Shown here: piece after piece, positions 1-9,172 of the stretch | Position numbering within the stretch: position 1 is the first letter of the stretch | Layout of the letters: each line of letters opens with the position of its first letter | Origin: Phycisphaerales bacterium | GTDB lineage: Bacteria > Planctomycetota > Phycisphaerae > Phycisphaerales > UBA1924 | NCBI GenBank assembly: GCA_027019265.1 | Contig: JALUWX010000119.1 | Location: 62,001 to 126,000 of the forward strand | DNA length: 64,000 nt | Reading direction: 5' to 3' | Notes under the pieces: model-generated | Databases searched by the model: none | Told to the model about the DNA's origin: nothing | The model's input: the letters and a program-made list of their open reading frames with translations, nothing else | Position numbers and translations under genes: made by a program

Positions 1-451
1 CTCTCCGGGGTTCGTCTTTGTCCACGGCTCCGGGTTTCCCGGTTTTGACGTTGCAGAACCCGCACGCGCGGGTGCAGGTGTCGCCGAGGATCATGGTGGT
101 CGCGACCCCACGGGACCAGCACTCCCCGAGGTTGGGGCAGGCCGCTTCCTCGCAGACGGTGTGGAGCGCGTGTTTCTTGACGGTTTCGCGGGTGCTCCGG
201 AAGCCCTCGCCGTGGGGGAGTTTGGCTCGGAGCCAGGAAGGTTTTTTCTTGGGGTTCAGGTGATGGATCGCGCCGTCCTGGTTGTCGAGGATCATGGCGC
301 TGAGCGAGACACTCGGACGGAGGGTCCGGATGGGGTCGCCACCGAGGGGTCTGGGGTGCCGTTCGAGGGTCCGCGCGATCCCGGTGCTGGGTGTTGGATT
401 GGGCGCGGACGGGGTGGTCGGCGAGTGCTCGGATGCGGATTCGGAGGGCAT
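1..451 (-). CDS. lipA: lipoyl synthase, C-terminus cut by window start
   Basis: Reverse complement from ATG at 451 reads [13 protein letters not shown]...[53 protein letters not shown], with the LipA cysteine cluster and radical-SAM CxxxCxxC. Missing from the ORF track because it has no stop inside the window. Confidence 0.93.
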   Translation of the reverse strand, partial: MPSESASEHSPTTPSAPNPTPSTGIARTLERHPRPLGGDPIRTLRPSVSLSAMILDNQDGAIHHLNPKKKPSWLRAKLPHGEGFRSTRETVKKHALHTVCEEAACPNLGECWSRGVATTMILGDTCTRACGFCNVKTGKPGAVDKDEPRR

Positions 452-688
452 AACGGAGTTTATGTCGGCGGGTTGGGCAATTCTCGAACGATCCGGGATC
501 GGGGGCGTACGGAGAACACGCGGAATCTGCGCGGCTCGATGAGGTGTGGCCCGGATCTTCGAGATGAGTCGAGCCGGAGGATGGAGAGGACCGAAAAGAA
601 CCTGATCTTCGGGTCTGGATCAACAGACAGGGTCTCGTGGTCGATGGCGAGACGGGCTCGGGCGCACTGGCGTGCGTGGTGACCCGGC

Positions 689-694
689 TACACT
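689..694 (+). promoter_or_regulatory. putative -10 element (ggcTACACT) upstream of the export lipoprotein gene
   Basis: TACACT lies about 55 nt before ATG 748; the same ggcTACACT string occurs upstream of carB. No convincing -35. Confidence 0.3.
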
Positions 695-747
695 GCGTTT
701 GCGGCGGATGGCGTCGCTTGGATCGAGCTTTGAGGAGCGATTCGGAC

Positions 748-2292
748 ATGGGTTGTCGAGACGAGAATACGAGCGGGCTGAAAGGCCTTGGCGCACGCAC
801 GATCCGGACACTTACGGCCGGGGGCGCGTGCTTGCTCGCGCTAGGGGGGTGCAACACATATGACTCGTTCCTGAACCCGTCCGTGACGGGTCGCTGGGAA
901 CGGACCCCGACCCGGGTTCCGATTCTGGAGCACCTTGCGGCGATCGAGGATCCGTCTGACCAGTGGGTCGAGTTCTCCGAGATCACGCGCGAGGATCTGA
1001 TCCCGCAGTCGGATGTGTACCGGGTTGCGCCGGGGGATGTGCTCACGATCACGGTCTGGGACCTGATCCAAGCGAACCAAGCGGAAACGCTCCCCCGTGT
1101 GGTGGACCCGAACGGGTATATCGAGATCCCCCAGCTCGGGCGGATTTTCGTGACGGGACGGACGGAGAAGGAAGTCGCGGACGCCGTCGCCGACGCGATG
1201 ACGGTTCTCGTGCTGGACCCGACGGTTTCGGTCGTGGTCGAGCAGCGCCGGGACCAGACGTTCCACTTGATGGGCAATGTCGCCGGACCCGGCGCGTATG
1301 TGATCCCGAGCGCGGACTACCGGTTGCTCCAGGGTCTGGTGGGCGCTGGGGGGATCCCGGCGTTCATTAAAGAGGTCTATGTCATCCGTCAGGTCCCGCT
1401 GAGCGATGATGCTGGACGGATCGCGCCCGAGGCGCAGCCCCAGCTCCCCGATTCTGGGGGTCCGAGCGGGGATGATCTGCTCGATGTGATCGATGATCTC
1501 TCGAGCCCGGCCGTGATGTCGGGACGGGCTTCAAACGGGCTTGTCGCGCCGAGTATGAACGTGCGCGATGAGGATCCCCCGATCGACCTGATCGATTCGG
1601 GGTCCGCGCCTTCGAGGACTGCTGCCCAGAGCGCCCAGAATCAGGGCGGATCGGAGTCGCAAGCGGTTCAGAACTCGCTCAGCCCGACCTGGCGATTCGT
1701 GGACGGGGAGTGGGTGCGCGAGTCGATCCCGGTGACGACTGGACGGACGATCGCGCGGGATGAATCGATGACCCCTCAGGATCTCCGGGGTGATCTGTTC
1801 ACCCAGCGTGTGATCCGGGTTCCGACGGAGCCGTTGCTGGCCGGCGATGCGCGGTACAACATCGTGCTCCGTCCTGGTGACATCATCAATGTGCCCCCTG
1901 CTCCGGCCGGGAACGTGTATGTGGACGGCGAAGTGAACCAGCCCGGGGTGTTTAACCTCCCGACGCTGGGCCGGCTGACCCTGACCCGGGCGCTCACGAG
2001 CGCGGGCGGGTTGAACGGTCTTGCGGTCCCGGAACGGGTGGATCTGACCCGGATCGTTGGACACAACGAGCAGGCGACGATCATGCTGAACCTCCGCGCG
2101 ATCGAGGAGGGGACCCAGCCGGATGTGTACATCAAGCCTGACGATCGGATCAATGTGGGGACGAGCTTCTGGGCGACCCCGCTCGCGGTGGTCCGATCGG
2201 GTCTCCGTGTGAGCTACGGGTTCGGGTTCCTTTTGGATCGGAACTTCGGGAACGATGTGTTCGGTGCACCGCCGACGCGGACCCGATTCTGA
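748..2292 (+). CDS. polysaccharide biosynthesis/export lipoprotein (Wza-like, SLBB domains)
   Basis: Lipobox LLALGGC after a hydrophobic stretch; VAPGDVLTITVWD; PNGYIEIPQLGRIFVTGRTEKEVADAV; VYVDGEVNQPGVFNLP. Start moved from 637 to 748, with a GAGGAG SD. Confidence 0.9.
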   Translation: MGCRDENTSGLKGLGARTIRTLTAGGACLLALGGCNTYDSFLNPSVTGRWERTPTRVPILEHLAAIEDPSDQWVEFSEITREDLIPQSDVYRVAPGDVLTITVWDLIQANQAETLPRVVDPNGYIEIPQLGRIFVTGRTEKEVADAVADAMTVLVLDPTVSVVVEQRRDQTFHLMGNVAGPGAYVIPSADYRLLQGLVGAGGIPAFIKEVYVIRQVPLSDDAGRIAPEAQPQLPDSGGPSGDDLLDVIDDLSSPAVMSGRASNGLVAPSMNVRDEDPPIDLIDSGSAPSRTAAQSAQNQGGSESQAVQNSLSPTWRFVDGEWVRESIPVTTGRTIARDESMTPQDLRGDLFTQRVIRVPTEPLLAGDARYNIVLRPGDIINVPPAPAGNVYVDGEVNQPGVFNLPTLGRLTLTRALTSAGGLNGLAVPERVDLTRIVGHNEQATIMLNLRAIEEGTQPDVYIKPDDRINVGTSFWATPLAVVRSGLRVSYGFGFLLDRNFGNDVFGAPPTRTRF

Positions 2293-2465
2293 TCGATTTG
2301 ACGAACAAGGCGCAAGAGCTGCCCGTACGACTCGGGCCGGCGCTTTTGTGCGCGCTGGATCCGAGTACAAGATGAGCGTTGCGACGGGTTTGTGCGTCAT
2401 TGACCCCCTACCGTCGATGCTCACGAAAGATCCCTTGCGTAGGTGCCGATCGAACGCCTGACACG

Positions 2466-3443
2466 ATGACGAACGACACACCCAGAGTGAGCGCAACGAG
2501 CGGTACGGCCGCGATGAACGCCGGGAACGGCGGGGGCGATCTCGTGCTCGGGATGTTCACTCGACGCGGGCTCGCGATGATGATCGCGCTGGGCGCGGCG
2601 TTGGTCTGGCTGTTCTGGCGATGGTTCGATTACCAGTTCCGGGTCAGCTGGGAGCACATGGAGGACTGGGGTCACTCGTTCGTGATCCCGTTGATCTCCG
2701 GGTATCTGCTGTGGCAATCGCGCGAGCAGATCGCGAAGACCGATGTCCGGGTGTTCTGGGTGGCGCTTGTGCCGTTCCTTGTGGGGATCCAGACCTACGC
2801 GGTGTCGTTGTTCATCGTGAGCAACCCGATGCTTCAGGGGTTCTCGATGATCCTGACCCTGGGATCGTTGGTGCTGCTGCTGACGGGTCCGGCGATGCTC
2901 CGGTACACGTTCCTCCCCGTTGCGTACCTGATCTTGATGGTCACGATCGCGGAATCGATCATGCTCAAGATCACGTTCAAGCTCCAAGCGATCGCGACCC
3001 AGGGGTCGTGGGTGATGCTGAATCTGATCGGTGAGCCCTTCGGGTGGTTCACGGTCGATATCGACGGGAACCGTCTCGATATCTTGACGAGTTCCGGCGC
3101 GATCCATCCTCTGAATGTCGCTGAAGCGTGTTCGGGGATGCGGATGGTGGTTGCGTTCTACGCGCTGGCCGGCGCTGTGGCGCTGCTCGGGTGTTCGCAG
3201 TGGTGGCAGCGGATCATGCTGTTGCTGCTCGCGGGTCCCGTGGCGGTGTTCATGAACATGATCCGGGTCGTGGTGCTCGGTCTGCTGACGCTCGAGGACC
3301 CGAACCTCGCGGCCGGGGACGCGCACACGCTGATCGGGACGATCCTGCTGATCCCGTCGCTCGGGCTGTTCATCGGGATCGTGTGGGCGCTCAACAAAAT
3401 CGTGGGCGGGAATGAGCCGGAGACGAAGGGGGTTGCGGCGTGA
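2466..3443 (+). CDS. exosortase (multi-pass transpeptidase-like membrane protein)
   Basis: Conserved Cys/Arg/His pattern: AEACSGMRMV, NMIRVVVLG, GDAHTLIGTILLI; multiple TM segments; followed directly by an EpsI-like gene. Confidence 0.9.
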   Translation: MTNDTPRVSATSGTAAMNAGNGGGDLVLGMFTRRGLAMMIALGAALVWLFWRWFDYQFRVSWEHMEDWGHSFVIPLISGYLLWQSREQIAKTDVRVFWVALVPFLVGIQTYAVSLFIVSNPMLQGFSMILTLGSLVLLLTGPAMLRYTFLPVAYLILMVTIAESIMLKITFKLQAIATQGSWVMLNLIGEPFGWFTVDIDGNRLDILTSSGAIHPLNVAEACSGMRMVVAFYALAGAVALLGCSQWWQRIMLLLLAGPVAVFMNMIRVVVLGLLTLEDPNLAAGDAHTLIGTILLIPSLGLFIGIVWALNKIVGGNEPETKGVAA

Positions 3444-4339
3444 ACGGATCATCGGGGACCAAGGATCGGGGTTCGATCGTCGCTGGGGTGCTTGCGCTGG
3501 TGATCATGCTCGGTGCGGGGATCGGGCTGACGGTCTTCGTGAAGGTCTACGACCTGCACATGCAGAAGATCCCGATCTATCCCCCCGGGAACCGTCAGGT
3601 GAGCGCGATCCCGACGGAGACGGAACACTGGAAACAGCTCGGTGCGGATCGGATCTCGTCGGCGGAGATCGTCGAGACCCTCGGGACGGAGAACTACCTC
3701 TCGCGCGATTACGTCCGGAAGGACTCGGAGGGGACGAAGGCGCCCAGCATCGTCGAGTTTCACGCGGCGTATTACACGGGGATGATCGATACGGTCCCCC
3801 ACGTTCCCGAACGGTGTTTTGTCGGGGGCGGGCTCCAGCAGTCTTCGTCGTCCCGTGTGATCGAGCTCGAGCTCGACACGAGCTCGTGGGCCCCGGACCC
3901 GAGTGTCCCGGAGGAACTCGGTGGGCTCGAGGGCGCGATCTACACGACCCGTTTGAGCAACAACAGCGCGTGGACCGACGCGCCGGGACGGAGAGTCCGG
4001 CTCCCGCGCGGGGTGACCCCGGACTCCGGGATCAAGATGCGCTGTTCGGAGTTCTTTTTGAGCGAAGGGCGCAAGATCTATGCGGGGTACTTCTTTATCG
4101 CGAACGGGGGGACGCGCGCGAACGCGGACGAGGTCCGTGCGCTCGCGTTCAATCTTTCCGACGATTACGCGTACTACCTGAAGGTTCAGATCAACAGTGT
4201 GACGGCGGACTCGTTCGAGGAGTTTGCGGAGCAATCGGCATCGCTCTTGAGCGATATCATCGGCGAGGTCATGCGCTGCACCCCCGATTGGATCGAGGTG
4301 CAGGAGGGGCGTTACCCGCCTGAGTCACAGAACGAATAA
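3440..4339 (+). CDS. exosortase-associated EpsI-like protein (DUF3485)
   Basis: GTG start overlaps the exosortase stop (GTGA). N-terminal TM; AAYYTGMIDTVPHVPERCFVGGGL resembles the EpsI HxPxxCxxGxG motif. Confidence 0.82.
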   Translation: MNGSSGTKDRGSIVAGVLALVIMLGAGIGLTVFVKVYDLHMQKIPIYPPGNRQVSAIPTETEHWKQLGADRISSAEIVETLGTENYLSRDYVRKDSEGTKAPSIVEFHAAYYTGMIDTVPHVPERCFVGGGLQQSSSSRVIELELDTSSWAPDPSVPEELGGLEGAIYTTRLSNNSAWTDAPGRRVRLPRGVTPDSGIKMRCSEFFLSEGRKIYAGYFFIANGGTRANADEVRALAFNLSDDYAYYLKVQINSVTADSFEEFAEQSASLLSDIIGEVMRCTPDWIEVQEGRYPPESQNE

Positions 4340-4347
4340 GGCACAGA

Positions 4348-4404
4348 CGGGGTGTCGTCTCCAGACACCCCGAGAGATCCGGCCCGGATCGGGGTGTTGC
4401 CCCG
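4348..4404 (+). other. tandem hairpins between epsI and the TPR gene
   Basis: CGGGGTGT(4348-4355)/ACACCCCG(4365-4372), then CGGGG(4390-4394)/CCCCG(4400-4404); no U-tract. Confidence 0.5.
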
Positions 4405-4438
4405 GCCTGGTCTGAAGAGATAGCAAAGGACGAATGCG

Positions 4439-7400
4439 ATGGCATCTCGGGTGAATACAAAGTTTGTGGTGATCCTGATCGCGGCGGTGATCGCGATGCT
4501 CGCGGCGGTGTTCGCGGCGTACACGATCGTGCTCAAGTCCGCGGCGGATCTGTCCGCGCGGGGTGACGCGGCGATGGCCGCGGGCGAGATCGAGCAGGCG
4601 GTCCGCGCGTATTCCCGAGCGGTCAACAAGGAGCCCACGAACGACATCTACTTCGAGAAGTGGATCGATGCGCTGGGGCAGTGGGTTCCCTCGCCCGAGA
4701 CGGTGTATCGCGATACATTCCGGAACGATTACCTCCTCGCGATCAACCACGCTTCGACGGTGCAGCGCACGAACGTGGAGGCGTACGAGCGTGAGCTCTC
4801 GACCAGCTTCAAGATGCTCGATCTCGGGTATTCGCGGGGGCTCGCGGATTCGCTGATCAAGCGGACGACCGAAGCGCTCGGCCCGTTCGATGGTGTTCCT
4901 GGGGTAGACGAGAACTGGCCCAAGCTCCGTCGTTTCCGCGGGCTTGCTTGGCAACGGATCTCGGCGCAGGACGGGATCGTCGAGGAAGCGCAGTACGAGC
5001 TTGTCGATGAGGACCTCCGCGCGGCGTACGCGATCGTTCCGGAGGATCCGGATCTTGCGGCGGCGATCATGCGTTGGATGACGTACGTGGCGCAGCAGTC
5101 GTCGAGCGATGACAACATCGCGCCCCTCCAGACGGCGCGGGCTGAAGCGATCGAGTTCGCTGATGAGCACCTCGCGGCGCACCCGGATTCTCCGATGGTG
5201 GCGTTGACCCGTCTCGCGATCGCGATGGAGATCGAGCGCACCGATGCTGCGGTTTCCAACGAGGGGATGGCGCGGACCCAAGCGATCCGCGCGGTGCTCC
5301 AGTCTTTCGCTTCCGATTTCATGTCGATCCGCGATTCGTTGATGGAGATGGATCCGTCCAAGATCACGGTCGCGGTGGTCCAGAACTTCCAGCTTCTCGA
5401 GGCGCTGACGTACCCGGAGAGCGGGTTCGAATACTCGCACGATCTGATCAAGCGTGTGGTCGATGCTCGCGCGGACGATGCGGAGATGCTGCGTTTGTAC
5501 GCGTCGCTGCTTGGTCGTCAGGGGCGGGTCGATGAGGCCGCGGCTGCGTACGACCGTCTTGTCGCGATGCCGATCCCTCCGCTGTCGGTCGAGGGATGGC
5601 GTCTGTTCGACATCAAGCGCGAGTCGTATCTCCAGAGCGCGTCGATGCAGCTCGATGAGTACGAGCGTCTCAGCTACGAGGAAGAGCCCGACACGGCGCG
5701 GATGGACGAGCTGCTTCAGCGTGCGGAGTCTCAGCGTGCGACGTATGCGTCGCTGGTGTCGGAGGATGACCGGGCGCTCATGCTTCTGGACGGTCGGATC
5801 GCGTATGCGAACGACGACGTGGACAACGCGCTCCGGCTTTTCAAGCGGTTCAACGAGCAGACCCAGAGCAGGAGCTGGCAGGGTGTGTGGCTCGAGGCGA
5901 TGGTCTCGCGCGAGCTCAACCAGCTCGGCGCGGCGCGCGAAGCGCTCCAGCGTCTCCTCGAGCTCGACAACAACAGCGTGCGCTGTCTCCTGATGCTCGC
6001 GGATGTCGAGGTGCGTCTGCAGGAGCTTCGTTCCGCCAAGCTGCACTTCGAGCGGGCGCTCCAGGTGGACCCGGATAACCGGACGGCGCGTGACGGGATC
6101 GCGAATATCAACGCGCTCCAGAACCCCGACCTGGTCGAGGACCCGGTGCTCTCGCTGATCCTCAAGGCGCGTCAGCTGCGCCGTGGTACGGAGGACACCC
6201 CGGGGGACCTCTCTTCGGCGATCGATCTGCTCCAGGGGGGGATCGCTTCGCTCAACTACGCGCCCGACGCGACCCGCGAGCTCGCTTCGCTCCTGCTCGA
6301 TGCGGGTGATGTTGCGGGTGCTCGGGTGGTGATGGACAAGGCCGTCCAAGAGAACCCGGACGACGAACAACTCAAAGAGATGCAGCAGGCGATGCTGCAG
6401 GACGATCCGACGGACATCCTGATCGACCTGATCGGGCGCACCCAGGACGACCCGGTGGAGGCGAAGATCGCGATCGCGAATGTCGCGTTTGCCCGTGGGC
6501 GCGAGGCGCTGCTCGACCAGACGGTGACGGAACTTCTGACGCTCGCACCGAACGATCCGCGTGTGATCGATATCGCGTTTGTCCGCTCGCTCGGGCGAGC
6601 CGACATCAACCTCGCGAAGGATCTCGCGGAGCGTGCGACGAAGGGGAACACGGACCGGGTCGGTGGTTTGAGCTACCAGGCGCGTGTCGCTTCGTTCGAG
6701 GACGACCACATGCGCGCCGTGCAGCTGCTCGAGCAGGCGGTCGCGATGGGGACGGCGGATTCGGCCGTCTTCCGGATGCTCGCGATCGAGCAGCGTTTGA
6801 TCGGGCGTTTGGATTCGGCGATCGAGTCGTTCGAGCGTTCGCTCTCGATCCGTCCCGACGACCAATCGAGCATCATCGAGTACATGGGGACCCTGATCCA
6901 GTCGGGTCGCTTGGATGATGCGCTCGACGTGGCGCGTCGTTTCCAGCGCTACGCGATGGACAACACCCAGTTCGTCACGACCTGGCTCACGCTCGAGTCG
7001 AGCCAGGGCGGAGAGGAGGGTCGCGACTTCGCGATCAAGCAGCGTGAGAAGTTCCTCGAGCTCAACCCCGGGGACGTCAGCAATAAGTTCGCGCTCGCTT
7101 CGCTCTACATCGAAGCGAAGCGTTGGGACGAGGCACAGACCCTCATCGACAACCTGGTCTCGAGCGAGGGTGAATCGCTCCGCACGGTCGGGCTCAAGGC
7201 ACGCTGGTACGCGGACCAGGGACGCGTGGGCAACGTGAACGGGCTCGCTGCGGCGCGTCAGGTCTTCACCGATTTCATCGAAGCGCAGGGCGAGAACGCG
7301 GACGCGACCCCGTACATCGCGATGGCGCGGTTCATGCTCCAGCGTGGTCGTCCGGACCTCGCGGTCCAGGCGGCCGCGGACGCGGTGGAGCGTGAGGACC

Positions 7401-9058
7401 CCGAGACCCTCGAGGGTTCCAAGCTCCTCGGCGACCTGCTGCTCTCGCTGAACCAGTACACGAACGCGGCGCAGGCGTTCGAACGGGTGATCGATGCTGG
7501 GGTCGATGAGAACGACCAGTACCGGCTCCGGCTGATCGACATGAACATCCGGACCCGTCAGTTCAAGAGCGCCCGCGAGAACTTCGATGCGCTCGACGAG
7601 AAGAACAAAGGCACGATCGTCGCGATGCTCCAGAACGCGGAGATCGAGGAGGGCCTTGAGAACACGGCGAAAGCGCGGGAACTGCTCGACCAGGCGGTGG
7701 CGGCGTATCCCGAGAACCCGATCGTGTACATCAAGCGTGCGGAGTTCCTGGCCGGGGACGAAGCGACGATGACGGACATGCTCGCGGATATCGATGCGGC
7801 GCTCCGGATCAGCGCGGACGATTGGCGCGCGTACCGGGTGCGTGCGGCGGGCTTCTTCGCGGTTGATCGTCGGGACGAGGCGATGCGGGACCTGCAGCGC
7901 GCGGTCCGTCTGAACCCCGCGCTCGACCAGGCGCTCTTCGGGATCATCAACGAGATGATGATCGACGGGCGGAACGCTGAGGCGTACGACTTCGCGCTCG
8001 AGATCGTCGAGCAGCGTCCCCGTGACGGCTCGCTCGTGAACTCGCTCGGTCAGCTGTTCGCTTCGCGCGACGACTGGGAGAACGCGACGGCGATGTACAA
8101 GCACGCGTGGGAGATGCAACGATCCCCCACGGCCGGCGCGACCCTGATCGACGCGATCGTCCGGACGCGCAACCCGGATACGGCGTTGGCGAATGAGGTG
8201 ATCAACGACCTGACGCAGATCGCTGGGGATATCAACAAATCCCCGGGGCTGCTCGCCGCTCAGGCGCTCGTGCTCCAGGCGCGTGGCCGCAACGAGCTCG
8301 CGTTGCAGCAGCTGACGAAGGCGTTCGATATCTCCTCGAACGACGACACCGCGCTGATGCAGTGGTCGGGGAACCTATCGCGATTCTTCGAGAGCGGGAC
8401 CAACCGTGAGCAGATCGCGTATATGGAGGAGCTCAAGCGCCGGAACACCAACCCGGAAGTGCTCAACTGGCTCGACCTCTTCATCGCGCAGCGGATGGTC
8501 CGTTCGAACACCGATGTCGAACGCGCGAACCAGATCTTCGATCGTCTCGAGGGGATGAGCTCGCAACCCAACATCCAGCGGATCGCGTTCCAGTCGCACG
8601 GGACCACGCTCTACACCCAGGGTCGCTACGAGGAAGCGGCGGAAGTCTGGGGCAAGGGCGCGGACCTCTACCCGAACGATTGGGAGATGGCGAACAACCT
8701 CGCGTACGTGCTCTCGAGCGAGCTCGGGGACAACGAGCGGGCGCTCGATCTGGCGGAGCGTGCGATCGCGGCGAGCCCGGATCGTTCCGAACCCTACGAC
8801 ACGATCGGGAAGGTCTACACCCGGATCGGCCGGTACGACGAGGCGGAGCAGATGCTGAACCAGGGGATGCGATTCGCGTTATCGGTCCGTTCCCGGATCA
8901 CCCTGATGCTCGCGCAGATCGAGCTCGATCTCGCACGAGGGAAGGAAGATGCGGCGAAGAGCACGCTTTTGGACATCCGCTCGCTCCTGAGGGCGATGCC
9001 GACACGCGATCCTGGGCTCGAAGCGGATGTCGAGGCGATGCAGGAGAGAATCGGCTGA
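4439..9058 (+). CDS. giant membrane-anchored TPR protein of the exosortase/EPS locus
   Basis: 1539 aa; N-terminal TM helix; many degenerate TPR units; co-directional with exosortase genes. Confidence 0.85.
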   Translation: MASRVNTKFVVILIAAVIAMLAAVFAAYTIVLKSAADLSARGDAAMAAGEIEQAVRAYSRAVNKEPTNDIYFEKWIDALGQWVPSPETVYRDTFRNDYLLAINHASTVQRTNVEAYERELSTSFKMLDLGYSRGLADSLIKRTTEALGPFDGVPGVDENWPKLRRFRGLAWQRISAQDGIVEEAQYELVDEDLRAAYAIVPEDPDLAAAIMRWMTYVAQQSSSDDNIAPLQTARAEAIEFADEHLAAHPDSPMVALTRLAIAMEIERTDAAVSNEGMARTQAIRAVLQSFASDFMSIRDSLMEMDPSKITVAVVQNFQLLEALTYPESGFEYSHDLIKRVVDARADDAEMLRLYASLLGRQGRVDEAAAAYDRLVAMPIPPLSVEGWRLFDIKRESYLQSASMQLDEYERLSYEEEPDTARMDELLQRAESQRATYASLVSEDDRALMLLDGRIAYANDDVDNALRLFKRFNEQTQSRSWQGVWLEAMVSRELNQLGAAREALQRLLELDNNSVRCLLMLADVEVRLQELRSAKLHFERALQVDPDNRTARDGIANINALQNPDLVEDPVLSLILKARQLRRGTEDTPGDLSSAIDLLQGGIASLNYAPDATRELASLLLDAGDVAGARVVMDKAVQENPDDEQLKEMQQAMLQDDPTDILIDLIGRTQDDPVEAKIAIANVAFARGREALLDQTVTELLTLAPNDPRVIDIAFVRSLGRADINLAKDLAERATKGNTDRVGGLSYQARVASFEDDHMRAVQLLEQAVAMGTADSAVFRMLAIEQRLIGRLDSAIESFERSLSIRPDDQSSIIEYMGTLIQSGRLDDALDVARRFQRYAMDNTQFVTTWLTLESSQGGEEGRDFAIKQREKFLELNPGDVSNKFALASLYIEAKRWDEAQTLIDNLVSSEGESLRTVGLKARWYADQGRVGNVNGLAAARQVFTDFIEAQGENADATPYIAMARFMLQRGRPDLAVQAAADAVEREDPETLEGSKLLGDLLLSLNQYTNAAQAFERVIDAGVDENDQYRLRLIDMNIRTRQFKSARENFDALDEKNKGTIVAMLQNAEIEEGLENTAKARELLDQAVAAYPENPIVYIKRAEFLAGDEATMTDMLADIDAALRISADDWRAYRVRAAGFFAVDRRDEAMRDLQRAVRLNPALDQALFGIINEMMIDGRNAEAYDFALEIVEQRPRDGSLVNSLGQLFASRDDWENATAMYKHAWEMQRSPTAGATLIDAIVRTRNPDTALANEVINDLTQIAGDINKSPGLLAAQALVLQARGRNELALQQLTKAFDISSNDDTALMQWSGNLSRFFESGTNREQIAYMEELKRRNTNPEVLNWLDLFIAQRMVRSNTDVERANQIFDRLEGMSSQPNIQRIAFQSHGTTLYTQGRYEEAAEVWGKGADLYPNDWEMANNLAYVLSSELGDNERALDLAERAIAASPDRSEPYDTIGKVYTRIGRYDEAEQMLNQGMRFALSVRSRITLMLAQIELDLARGKEDAAKSTLLDIRSLLRAMPTRDPGLEADVEAMQERIG

Positions 9059-9172
9059 GATCGAACCCTCGGAGTGCCGATGGAGTAGGTGAGGAGAGAG
9101 AACCTGGCGCAGGCCGGCACGGTGTCGGCGACGATGCGCAGTCTCTGGGGATGACGAAGGAATGAGATACGA

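Noticed and set aside
4325-8119. 1264-aa antisense ORF under the TPR gene
   Set aside because: Shadow ORF of a GC-rich CDS; R/H/D/L-biased composition with no domain motifs.
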